A stretch of 8,748 nt of DNA, from assembly GCA_012964265.1 (NCBI GenBank), contig DTUH01000222.1, positions 1 through 8,748 on the forward strand, written 5' to 3'. The translations under genes and the position numbers were made by a program. Numbering within the stretch: position 1 is the stretch's first letter; the number at the start of each line of letters is the position of its first letter. Positions 1-6,752 of this stretch are shown piece after piece. Source of the DNA: Candidatus Lambdaproteobacteria bacterium (lineage in GTDB: Bacteria > SAR324 > NAC60-12). The notes beneath the pieces are model-generated. The model had not been told where the DNA came from. It made no database searches and saw only the letters and a program-made list of their open reading frames with translations.

Positions 1-237
1 GCCTCTATATGTTTGTGTTAGTTACTGATATTATTAATTATCATACTCTATAACTGGACAATAGTAAAACATTATTTAAGAAAATTTAATTAAAATGGGT
101 TTTTAGAGATGCCCTTAATTTATTTAACTGTTAATCTGTTTCATTAAATCCAGCAACAAAATATCTTAGAATTTAAGAGAGATTTTGAGTTTTAAGGATT
201 TTCAATTTTAACTGAAAATTTCAGAATAAAGAACTTA
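1..237. other. AT-rich leader upstream of adk, no gene seen
   Basis: No reading frame in this stretch looks like a protein, and the one short frame open from the left edge (to about position 53) has no recognisable sequence. The DNA is very AT-rich, so -10-like hexamers occur everywhere and I do not single out a promoter. A 7-bp inverted repeat (198-204 with 213-219) sits about 20 bp before the adk start and could fold in the leader RNA. No strong Shine-Dalgarno sequence precedes the adk ATG. Confidence 0.4.
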
Positions 238-882
238 ATGCATATTATTTTACTCGGCCCTCCGGGTTCAGGAAAAGGCACTCAGGCTCAAAAAATAACA
301 AGCGAATACGGTTTCGTTCAGCTTTGCACAGGGGATATGCTTCGAGCCGCCTGCAATTCCGGTTCTAAAATCGGCTTACAGTTAAAAAAAGTGATGGACG
401 ATGGCAAGCTGGTTTCTGATGAAATCGTGATTGGTATTGTCCAGGAGCGAATTTTTCAAAGTGATTGTGATGCGGGATATATGCTGGACGGTTTTCCGCG
501 AAATATCATACAGGACGAAAAACTAGATGCAATGCTTGCCGGTCAAAATCAGCAAATTGACAGGGTGCTTCTGTTGAGCGTAAACGATGAGGTGGTAGTG
601 CGTAGAATTGCCGGACGTCGTTTTCATGTGGCCAGCGGGCGAAGCTACCATGTCGAATTTAATCCGCCCGAAATTGAAGGCAAAGATGATCTTACAGGCG
701 AACTCCTCATTCAGCGTGCTGATGATAACGAAGACGTTGTGAAATCCAGACTAAAAATCTACCATGAGCAAACTGAACCTTTAGTCAAGTATTTTGAAGA
801 AAAAGGGATACTTGTAACCATAGACGGCTTGGGATCTCCGGATGAAATTTTTTCCAAAATCAAGCTGGTGCTGGATCAATAA
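238..882 (+). CDS. adk: adenylate kinase
   Basis: Adenylate kinase catalyses ATP + AMP = 2 ADP in the cytoplasm and sets the adenylate energy balance. The 214-residue product has the same length as E. coli Adk and aligns end to end from memory. It has the P-loop GPPGSGKGT (residues 7-15), the AMP-binding TGDMLRA (31-37) and DGFPR (84-88). A full-length LID (about 122-160) contains GRRFH and the EGKDDLTGE segment, followed by R160 and R171 at the usual catalytic arginine positions. The LID lacks the four zinc-binding cysteines of Gram-positive enzymes, so this is the long, zinc-free Gram-negative type. The ATG start is fixed by the P-loop, which begins six residues in. The ribosome-binding site is weak. 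It is followed by a 135-bp gap before mnmG, so the two may not be strictly co-transcribed. The identity is secure. Confidence 0.97.
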   Translation: MHIILLGPPGSGKGTQAQKITSEYGFVQLCTGDMLRAACNSGSKIGLQLKKVMDDGKLVSDEIVIGIVQERIFQSDCDAGYMLDGFPRNIIQDEKLDAMLAGQNQQIDRVLLLSVNDEVVVRRIAGRRFHVASGRSYHVEFNPPEIEGKDDLTGELLIQRADDNEDVVKSRLKIYHEQTEPLVKYFEEKGILVTIDGLGSPDEIFSKIKLVLDQ

Positions 883-898
883 TCTTTCCGGATTATTG
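877..898 (+). terminator. possible weak terminator hairpin after adk
   Basis: A perfect 8-bp inverted repeat (877-884 with 891-898, CAATAATC / GATTATTG) with a 6-nt loop overlaps the adk stop codon. The stem is AT-rich and no T-run follows, so intrinsic termination would be inefficient. It might instead protect the 3' end or have no role. Confidence 0.25.
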
Positions 899-900
899 TA

Positions 901-929
901 GCGACAGCACTGCACCATTCAGCTATACT
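901..929 (+). promoter_or_regulatory. candidate sigma70-like promoter for mnmG
   Basis: GCGACA (901-906) and TATACT (924-929) are separated by exactly 17 bp and lie about 90 bp upstream of the mnmG ATG. The -10 box is close to TATAAT, and the -35 box matches only the GACA part of TTGACA. This is a pattern match without experimental support. Confidence 0.35.
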
Positions 930-1017
930 TATAAACTCAGATAAAACAATTCTTTCATGGGATGGTCCTTTAAAGAGCTGGGACGTCCGACAATAACGAA
1001 AATGAAATAGTTTTTAA

Positions 1018-2571
1018 ATGAAAACAGCCTCTGATAAATATGACGTCCTCGTGATTGGGGGAGGACATGCCGGCTGCGAAGCTGCATTGGCTGCTGCGAG
1101 AATGGGTGCAGAAACTCTGCTCATAACTCTGGCGAGGGATACAATTGCGCAAATGTCCTGTAATCCTGCAATTGGCGGAATTGGTAAGGGACACTTGGTC
1201 AAGGAAATTGACGCGTTGGGTGGAGAAATGGGAAAGGTTGCCGATGCGACAGGGATCCAGTTTCGTGTGCTCAATGCTTCCCGCGGTGCTGCTACCCGCG
1301 GTTCCCGTTGTCAGTCAGATTTTCTTGCCTACAAAACGGTCATGAGGCAGATACTTGAGAAACAGTCCGGACTCAAAATAGTTGAAGGTCATGCAGCGAA
1401 ATTATTATTTGAGGGAAATCAGGTAGTTGGCCTGCGTACTGAAAATGAAGAGCATTTTGCCGAAACAGTAATTATCACTACTGGAACATTTCTCAATGGC
1501 CTGATTCATCGGGGAAAAGAACGAGTTGATGCCGGAAGAGTAGCAGAGCCTTCCGCAAAAAAATTACCGCTTTCGCTGGCGAATCAGTCTTTGAAACTTG
1601 GTCGGATGAAAACCGGTACACCTGCACGTCTTGATAAACGCAGCATTGACTGGAAACAACTTGGAATACAGCTTGGAGACGACGAGCCGAAAAAGTTTTC
1701 ATTCTGGGATTCAGAAATTTTACTGCCGCAGGTGCCGTGTCACATTGCTTACACTAATGAACGAACGCACCGGATTATCAAAAAAAATCTGAGCAAATCT
1801 GCACTATACGGAGGTGAAATAACCGGAATCGGACCCCGTTATTGTCCTTCAATTGAAGATAAAGTTGTTAAGTTTGCAGACAAAAATCGGCATCAGGTTT
1901 TCATGGAACCGATGGGTTATGCAGAAGAAAGTTTAATGATTTATCCCAACGGTTTGTCCACCAGTTTGCCGACTGATGTTCAGTATGAATTTTTGCGCAG
2001 CATTGAGGGCTTGGAGAAAGTTGAAATTATAGAACCGGGTTATGCAATCGAATACGATATGCTGGACCCAACTCAACTGAAAGCAACTCTGGAATTAAAA
2101 GCAGTTAAAAATCTTTATCTTGCAGGTCAAATCAATGGGACAACAGGTTATGAGGAAGCCGCGGCGCAAGGCTTGATGGCAGGCATTAATGCGGTCTTGC
2201 AAGTACGAAAAAAGCAGCCATTTATTTTACAGCGAAATGAAGCGTATATTGGTGTGATGATAGATGATTTGATCACACGTGGAGTGATTGAACCATATCG
2301 GATGTTCACCTCAAGAGCGGAATACAGGCTGCATTTGCGTGAAGATAATGCCGATGCCCGTTTAAGTAAAAAGGGTTGGGAAATTGGGGTGCTTCCAAAA
2401 AAAGATTATCAGCAATTTCAGCTAAAACTGCATGAAATTAATAAGTTGTCCGAAATAGTGAAAGCAGAAAACGCCTATTCCAGCAGTTCAAGCGGAATTG
2501 CTGAAGCTTGGAGAGTCACCGCTCAAAACAGCAGCAAAAGTTTCCGACTTGTTGAAACGGCCAAAACTTAA
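1018..2571 (+). CDS. mnmG: tRNA uridine-5-carboxymethylaminomethyl modification enzyme MnmG (GidA), N-terminal part, frameshifted
   Basis: MnmG is the FAD-dependent partner of MnmE. Together they install the (carboxymethyl)aminomethyl group on the wobble uridine of certain tRNAs, using methylenetetrahydrofolate and ammonium or glycine. This frame carries the FAD-binding GGGHAG (residues 14-19), the conserved C48 in CNPAIGG, the GidA signature GPRYCPSIEDK (272-282, with C276) and the second signature beginning AGQINGTTGY (369-378). Recognisable homology runs to about residue 484. From there the frame turns into a serine-rich tail unlike the family and stops at 2571. The missing C-terminus lies one frame over and ends at 2905. 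Removing one A from the A4 run at 2468-2471 would give 628 residues, matching the usual length of about 620-630. An oddity is EPMG at 297-300, where relatives I recall have EPEG. Either a recent null mutation or a sequencing error would explain the break. Confidence 0.93.
   Translation: MKTASDKYDVLVIGGGHAGCEAALAAARMGAETLLITLARDTIAQMSCNPAIGGIGKGHLVKEIDALGGEMGKVADATGIQFRVLNASRGAATRGSRCQSDFLAYKTVMRQILEKQSGLKIVEGHAAKLLFEGNQVVGLRTENEEHFAETVIITTGTFLNGLIHRGKERVDAGRVAEPSAKKLPLSLANQSLKLGRMKTGTPARLDKRSIDWKQLGIQLGDDEPKKFSFWDSEILLPQVPCHIAYTNERTHRIIKKNLSKSALYGGEITGIGPRYCPSIEDKVVKFADKNRHQVFMEPMGYAEESLMIYPNGLSTSLPTDVQYEFLRSIEGLEKVEIIEPGYAIEYDMLDPTQLKATLELKAVKNLYLAGQINGTTGYEEAAAQGLMAGINAVLQVRKKQPFILQRNEAYIGVMIDDLITRGVIEPYRMFTSRAEYRLHLREDNADARLSKKGWEIGVLPKKDYQQFQLKLHEINKLSEIVKAENAYSSSSSGIAEAWRVTAQNSSKSFRLVETAKT
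2468..2471 (+). other. probable 1-nt frameshift site in mnmG
   Basis: The upstream frame is homologous to MnmG up to about this point. The downstream frame is blocked by TAG-TGA at 2456-2461 and is homologous just after it. The shift must therefore lie between 2462 and about 2480. The A4 run at 2468-2471 is the simplest place: dropping one A gives a continuous KAETPIPAVQAELLKLG. I see no slippery site or in-frame stop of the kind used in programmed frameshifting. Confidence 0.75.
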
Positions 2572-2905
2572 TATTGAAAGACTAAGTGGATGTGATTCCA
2601 TCAGCGGAAAAATAGACTGGTTTGATTATTCTAAAGTTGTGCGGGAACAGGTGGAAATCGAGATTAAATATGAGGGCTATTTATCAAGGCAGGATCAGGA
2701 ATTGAAGCACATTAACCAACTCGACCGGATTGCTCTTCCGGAAGATTTGCAATTATCCGGTATTCCAGGTCTTTCAAGGGAAGTACTTGAAATTTTGGAA
2801 AAAACAAAACCGGAAACACTTGGACAAGCCAGTCGAATAACCGGAATGACACCCGCGGCAATTACAATCTTACGAGTTCATTTACGTACCAAACAAGCTG
2901 CTTAA
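2498..2905 (+). CDS. mnmG: MnmG C-terminal fragment (displaced frame)
   Basis: This frame encodes the C-terminal helical domain of MnmG, which binds MnmE and tRNA in characterised homologues. The family homology is clear: a SDLLKRP segment, then EQVEIEIKYEGYLSRQ, and finally a GQASRITGMTPAAI stretch near the end. The coordinates use the first TTG in the frame, but homology already begins near 2472. It is therefore the tail of the preceding gene and not an independent gene, and no ribosome-binding site is evident for it. The tail shows no decay beyond the single shift, which argues for a very recent mutation or a base-call error. Its stop is 11 bp before the transporter start. Confidence 0.9.
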   Translation: MLKLGESPLKTAAKVSDLLKRPKLNIERLSGCDSISGKIDWFDYSKVVREQVEIEIKYEGYLSRQDQELKHINQLDRIALPEDLQLSGIPGLSREVLEILEKTKPETLGQASRITGMTPAAITILRVHLRTKQAA

Positions 2906-2916
2906 TTCACGGACCG

Positions 2917-3837
2917 ATGTCTGAATTTACGAGCGCTTCATTGTCGCATCGCACCGGTGTGATCAGCGTTTTGGTTGCTCTGCCATTTGTAAGTCTGACA
3001 GGACTGTTTGGCAAGTTTCTCACACTCTCTCCTTTAATGATTGTTCAGGGCCGTGCTGTTTTTGCCTTTGGCACATTGTTGCTGGCTCTGTTCATTTTGC
3101 GAAAAAAAATCTTTTTCCGGGATTATCGTGAATGGCTCTGGCTGGCACTTAGCGGTAGCATACTGGCAGTACACTGGATCGCTTTTTTTCAGGCAATTCA
3201 AGTTTCCACGGTAGCGATTGGTTTACTCTCTTTTGCCAGTTACCCTTTATTCACCACCCTGCTGGAGCCGCTGTTTTTCCGCGAAGCTCTTCAACGAAGG
3301 AATATCTTTGCGGCATTGATAGTGATATGCGGTTTATACCTGATGGCCACCTCCACAGAGGATACGAGTGATATTCTATCTGGAGCGGTTGTTCAGGGTT
3401 TGTTATGGGGTTTGGGTGCGGGATTAGGTTTTGCGTTGCTTACCTTATTAAATCGTGGTCATGTCCGTAAACATTCACCGTTGTTGCTCACCTGCTGGCA
3501 AAACGGCTTTGCCGCGTTGGTTCTCCTGCCCTGGTCTTTTTCCGCATCATGGATTATCAGTGGAAAAGACTGGGGTTTACTGTTTATTCTTGGTGTTGTT
3601 TGTACAGTGGGAGGACACACTTTGCTGATAAACGGTTTGCGCCACGTCCGTGCCCAAGTGGCAAGTTTGCTGATTGCCGGACTGGAGCCTGTTTTCGCGA
3701 TTGTGTTTGCGCTTTTTTTGCTGAGAGAAATTCCTTCTGTACAAACCTTGCTCGGTGGTATTTTGATTGTCGGCACCACAGTTTTCATAACCGGTAAGTC
3801 AAACGAAGAAAATAATAATATAAAATCAGTTACATAA
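2917..3837 (+). CDS. DMT/EamA-family inner-membrane transporter
   Basis: This 306-residue protein is highly hydrophobic, with about ten predicted membrane segments, at roughly 13-33, 44-62, 73-90, 95-115, 128-146, 157-178, 188-208, 218-237, 245-265 and 275-293. The layout is the duplicated five-helix EamA domain of the drug/metabolite transporter superfamily. Family-typical features include ALSGSILAVHWIAFFQAI in the first half and GLEPVFAIVFALFLLRE in the second half, where the conserved LEP-(V/L) and (F/L)xE helix ends recur. Members export amino acids, purines or other metabolites, and the substrate cannot be read from sequence. It starts 11 bp after mnmG with only a weak GGA upstream, so it is probably co-transcribed with mnmG. 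The C-terminal tail is short, polar and Asn-rich. The family call is secure but the substrate is unknown. Confidence 0.9.
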   Translation: MSEFTSASLSHRTGVISVLVALPFVSLTGLFGKFLTLSPLMIVQGRAVFAFGTLLLALFILRKKIFFRDYREWLWLALSGSILAVHWIAFFQAIQVSTVAIGLLSFASYPLFTTLLEPLFFREALQRRNIFAALIVICGLYLMATSTEDTSDILSGAVVQGLLWGLGAGLGFALLTLLNRGHVRKHSPLLLTCWQNGFAALVLLPWSFSASWIISGKDWGLLFILGVVCTVGGHTLLINGLRHVRAQVASLLIAGLEPVFAIVFALFLLREIPSVQTLLGGILIVGTTVFITGKSNEENNNIKSVT

Positions 3838-3894
3838 AAATAACAAATCGGAAAATTAAGTTTTGGTTTCGGAAAAATTCTGAAATCCACCCAA

Positions 3895-3947
3895 GCACCT
3901 GAAGATCCTCAGGATTATTATCATTTCAGGATTACTGATTTAGGTGC
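3895..3947 (+). repeat. hairpin with internal 9-bp direct repeat
   Basis: The arms GCACCTGAA (3895-3903) and TTTAGGTGC (3939-3947) pair over nine positions with one G-T wobble. The loop contains TCAGGATTA twice, 17 bp apart (3909-3917 and 3926-3934). It lies 57 bp after the transporter stop and 3 bp before the larger inverted repeat. No T-run follows, so it is a poor intrinsic terminator. It may be a decayed part of the neighbouring repeat. Confidence 0.35.
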
Positions 3948-3950
3948 GGA

Positions 3951-4074
3951 GTCATTTCGACAGCATGTCTTGTCATCTCGAACGTAGAGAGAGATCTTAA
4001 TGATATTAGTATAGCAGTGTATTCAAGATTTCTCGCCCCCGATCAGGTCGAGGACATGCTTCGCTCGAAATGAC
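3951..4074. repeat. nested inverted repeat (dispersed palindromic element), copy 1
   Basis: The element is bounded by a perfect 10-bp inverted repeat, GTCATTTCGA (3951-3960) and TCGAAATGAC (4065-4074). Inside lies a second imperfect pair: about 3971-3997 (TGTCATCTCGA then GAGAGAGATCT) against about 4025-4055 (AGATTTCTCG then TCGAGGACA). The whole could fold into a long stem. Copy 2 at 6640-6714 shares the same arm sequences in the same orientation. No transposase is encoded, so this is a REP- or MITE-like non-autonomous element. It occupies most of the 270-bp gap before the methyltransferase gene, ending 33 bp before its ATG, and would lie in the 5' leader of any transcript coming from the transporter side. 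Confidence 0.8.
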
Positions 4075-4107
4075 ACGGTTTTAGGGCTTTTTACAGGTTA
4101 ATCATAA

Positions 4108-5592
4108 ATGATAAGCGATTTTGAAAAAAAGAATGACGGAGATGATTCAAAGTCAAATTCCGAAAAAAATTTTCTTTATGCTGCGGATTTGTCTAAAAAA
4201 CCAATCGGTGTGAGGAGAAAATTAAAAGCTGTTCCGGAAGAGAAAACTGGAGATTCAAAGTTTAAAAGTCGCAAAGTTACTTCACAGCAAAATTTGTCTG
4301 CTCAAAAATCAAAACTTAAAACTCAAAACTCAATTCCGCTTCCCTGGAAAAGGCAAAGCAACGTTGGGAACACTTCATCAGAGGAATATACTTTTGGACC
4401 TCCGCCTAAAACATCAAAAAAATTAAAACAGCGTCGGTCTGCTTCGCAAAGGAATATGAGCAGTGAGTCATTTGGTGAACATGGAAAACTTATGCTGGAG
4501 GCACTTCGAATTCCTGAAAAAGGTCGAAGCATATATGCCTTTACACATGGTTTTCATCCTTACCCCGGACGTTTCCATCCGGATTTGCCTAAGATTTTGC
4601 TCAAGCAATTTCCCGCCGGCAGTAAAGTTTTTGACCCTTTTATGGGTGGAGGAACTGTTTTGCTTGAAGGCTTGCTTTGGGAGCATCAGGTCTTTGGAAA
4701 CGATCTCAATCAAATCGCAAACATGGTGTCCAGGGAGCGTTGTCGCTGGATTTCAGAAAAGAATGCCGGCCGAGTCTGGCAGGCGTTTGAGGAGGTGAGA
4801 GAAAGGGTAAAGACAAGAAGTTTTGAGAAACGGAGTGTACAGCGCAGAAATATAAACTGGCTTAGTAAATTTCACCCTCCATATCTTTTTGTTGAACTTT
4901 TACACTGGATTGACGGTATTGAAAATTTACGCAGCGCAAATGAGCGTAATACTTTACGTGCAGTATTTTCGAGTTTGATTGTAAAATTCTCAAACAAAAT
5001 TTCGGAGACTTCCGAATTCACCAAACCTCCTTCTTTTCCAAAAGGTGCAGTCGGAAAATGGATGGAGCGCAAAACTCAGGAGTTGCTCAATAATCAACTT
5101 GAACTGGCGAAAAGAATTCCAAAAACGATTCCGGCTGTTTTATGGAACGAAAATATTCTGGAACTGGTGGGACCGGAAGAAAACGCTATTGATTGTACGA
5201 TAACGAGTCCACCTTTTCCCGGAACATATGATTATCTTGAACTGCATGAACTCCGGATGAAGTGGCTTGATATTTCCAGCGGCCCGTTGTCTTCCGGAGA
5301 AATCACGAACCGCAATTATTCGCCAAGACAATGGAAGCAGGTTTTTCGTGAGTTTATGCTCAAACTTCGCCGCTGGACTGCGGAAGAGGGAGTCTGTTAC
5401 CTGCTGTTAGGTGACTGGATTGAGAACAATAAACGCGTCAGCGGTTTGAAATTTACACATAAATATTCTGATAGCGTCGGTTGGAAAGTGGCAGGCAGCG
5501 CATCGGTTGAGCGGGAAATTTTTGATTCTAATCTGCGTCTGGCCTTTGGAGAATCGGGGAAGTGGGAACACCTGATTTTGTTACGCCAGTGA
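4108..5592 (+). CDS. solitary SAM-dependent DNA-methyltransferase-like protein
   Basis: The 494-residue product has an amino-methyltransferase core. HGFHPYPGRFHPDLP (148-162) is a motif seen N-terminal in some DNA methylases. FDPFMGGGT (175-183) is the SAM-binding motif I. An acidic D199 in FGNDLNQIA sits at the end of the next strand. The catalytic motif IV is TSPPF (366-370), followed by PGTYDYLELHELRMKWL. The order motif I, about 180 residues, then motif IV resembles the alpha arrangement, and the SPPF form suggests N4-cytosine chemistry. Both points are inference. Residues 1-125 are Lys/Ser/Gln-rich and probably disordered. A start at M117 (4456) or M129 (4492) would remove that extension, but 116 stop-free codons in such AT-rich DNA suggest it is translated. 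No restriction enzyme or specificity subunit is adjacent, so it looks like an orphan. An RNA substrate is not excluded. Confidence 0.7.
   Translation: MISDFEKKNDGDDSKSNSEKNFLYAADLSKKPIGVRRKLKAVPEEKTGDSKFKSRKVTSQQNLSAQKSKLKTQNSIPLPWKRQSNVGNTSSEEYTFGPPPKTSKKLKQRRSASQRNMSSESFGEHGKLMLEALRIPEKGRSIYAFTHGFHPYPGRFHPDLPKILLKQFPAGSKVFDPFMGGGTVLLEGLLWEHQVFGNDLNQIANMVSRERCRWISEKNAGRVWQAFEEVRERVKTRSFEKRSVQRRNINWLSKFHPPYLFVELLHWIDGIENLRSANERNTLRAVFSSLIVKFSNKISETSEFTKPPSFPKGAVGKWMERKTQELLNNQLELAKRIPKTIPAVLWNENILELVGPEENAIDCTITSPPFPGTYDYLELHELRMKWLDISSGPLSSGEITNRNYSPRQWKQVFREFMLKLRRWTAEEGVCYLLLGDWIENNKRVSGLKFTHKYSDSVGWKVAGSASVEREIFDSNLRLAFGESGKWEHLILLRQ
4302..4333 (+). repeat. degenerate 7-bp tandem repeat inside the methyltransferase gene
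   Basis: About 4.5 units of a heptamer lie head to tail: TCAAAAA, TCAAAAC, TTAAAAC, TCAAAAC, then TCAA. They fall in codons 65-76 of the methyltransferase gene, in its low-complexity region. Because seven is not a multiple of three, gain or loss of one unit would shift the reading frame. The units are imperfect and few, so slippage may be slow or historical. Confidence 0.7.
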
Positions 5593-5600
5593 GTAAATCA

Positions 5601-6590
5601 TCAGTCTTCTTTTGAAATCACACCTTTGTCAGGATCAAGCAACAACGTGCGGTTTTTACCTAAATTAAGTATTTTCAGCACCAGATGACCTTCTGACACA
5701 TCATCAAAACCATCATCATCCATGAAGGCACGGATGGTAATAAGTCCTCTAAATCCGGAATCGTCTGAATTTGGTGGATCAAGACCAAGTAAAACCCGCG
5801 CGAAACCTCTTTCATTCAATAAAAATCGCTTTGGCAAACGGATGTTTTTGTAATCACTTTCAAAGATCACCAGACCGCTGCGTTTGACCGATTTACCGCT
5901 GATACTGTTCTGTATCTGAACACTGAAATCCAGCTGTTTTGATTTACCATCCTGAAAATCCAATTCATACTCACCGGTTTTGAGCGACAGCAAATTCGGA
6001 ATTGGACCTACTTTTTGAGCTAAATCAGTATTACGATCAAAATCAGCCAACCACTGTCCGGGATTCAGCGTTACTTTTGAAGAGAAATTGCTAACATCTA
6101 CCTGCCCTTCTGTCAAGGAAACTGTGGCATTATTATTGTTTTCTGTGATGCGGACTGAAGTTCCCCGGATGCCGATAAGGGCGGTAGGGGTACGGATTTT
6201 GGTGCGTTGAAGACCCTTCAGGAAACGTCCACGCAAAGAACCGCTTTTAAGTGTCAGCTGAAATTTGAAAGTACGCTTGCTCGTAGATTGTTCTTCAGAT
6301 AAGTTCAAAACTAATGCAGAATTTTGAAACAAGCGAACTCTTGAACCGTCTCTGTATTCAATGCTGGTTTTGGATTTTGCAGAAGTCAGGATTTTATTTC
6401 CTGCATACAACAGCAAACCATGACTGCCGCGCCTGCCTTTTGGTGATTTAAGAGTAACAACCCTGACAGTCCCTTCTACATTGAGCAGTGTGGCGATGGC
6501 GGGCTGATTACTTTGTGCTGAAACAAAAGCTGCTGAGACGCTCAAAACCAGAATTATTAACAGGCTTTTTAAGGGAAAATATATTCGCAT
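5601..6590 (-). CDS. exported FecR-domain protein
   Basis: The 329-residue product starts with a classic signal peptide: a basic start, then hydrophobic residues 9-24, with likely cleavage after FVSA at about 25. A FecR domain follows (about 33-180). Its hallmarks are LLNVEGTVRV (36-45), the YRDGSRVRL stretch (79-87), the signature TPTALIGIRGTSV (134-146) and a closing TLNPGQW. The last 140 residues are beta-rich with an acidic DDDGFDD patch (291-297), of unknown function. FecR proper is an anti-sigma sensor with a cytoplasmic N-terminus. This protein has a signal peptide and no adjacent sigma factor or TonB receptor, so it is more likely a free periplasmic or surface member of the fold, and not an iron regulator. 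ATG start, with GAGAG about 9 bp upstream. It converges with the methyltransferase gene, 8 bp apart, with no obvious terminator between them. Confidence 0.85.
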   Translation of the reverse strand: MRIYFPLKSLLIILVLSVSAAFVSAQSNQPAIATLLNVEGTVRVVTLKSPKGRRGSHGLLLYAGNKILTSAKSKTSIEYRDGSRVRLFQNSALVLNLSEEQSTSKRTFKFQLTLKSGSLRGRFLKGLQRTKIRTPTALIGIRGTSVRITENNNNATVSLTEGQVDVSNFSSKVTLNPGQWLADFDRNTDLAQKVGPIPNLLSLKTGEYELDFQDGKSKQLDFSVQIQNSISGKSVKRSGLVIFESDYKNIRLPKRFLLNERGFARVLLGLDPPNSDDSGFRGLITIRAFMDDDGFDDVSEGHLVLKILNLGKNRTLLLDPDKGVISKED

Positions 6591-6639
6591 AAAATTTCTC
6601 TCATCTTACAGTTTACTCGACAGTCACAAGCTTCGTCGC

Positions 6640-6714
6640 GTAATCCGGAACGTATGTGAGGGATCTTATACGATATCAGCGCTTTCTTAGATCTCTCCCT
6701 ACGGTCGAAATGAC
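6640..6714. repeat. dispersed palindromic element, copy 2
   Basis: Left arm GTAATCCGGA then ACGTATGTGAGGGATCTTA (6640-6668). Right arm CTTAGATCTCTCCCTACGG then TCGAAATGAC (6686-6714). The arms form an imperfect palindrome around a short spacer. Against copy 1 in the same orientation, the left arms share GAACGTA, then GAG-GATCTTA and GATAT, and the right ends share TCGAAATGACA. Similarity continues past the palindrome to about 6748. It fills the 162-bp gap between the asd stop and the FecR-gene start. Translation through it gives only a spurious short frame. Confidence 0.8.
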
Positions 6715-6752
6715 AAATTATGGTTTTCAGAGTTTTTACGAAGCAATCATGA

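Noticed and set aside
8..15. TAnnTTTG match to the Bacteroidota -7 promoter box
   Set aside because: The partner -33 element would lie outside the window, and the DNA is so AT-rich that one 8-bp degenerate match has no weight.
1014..1274. Minus-strand open frames antisense to the 5' part of mnmG
   Set aside because: They are shadows of strongly conserved MnmG coding sequence and have no independent protein signal.
2456..2500. Programmed ribosomal frameshift in mnmG
   Set aside because: There is no slippery heptamer, no stop codon at the shift point in the upstream frame and no family precedent that I know of. Mutation or base-call error is simpler.
3459..3890. A 143-codon minus-strand frame antisense to the transporter
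   Set aside because: It overlaps well-supported membrane-protein coding sequence, and its translation shows no recognisable domain.
3951..4074. CRISPR array or tRNA gene in the gap before the methyltransferase
   Set aside because: The repeats are inverted, not regularly spaced direct repeats, and no cloverleaf with a TTC arm or anticodon stem can be drawn.
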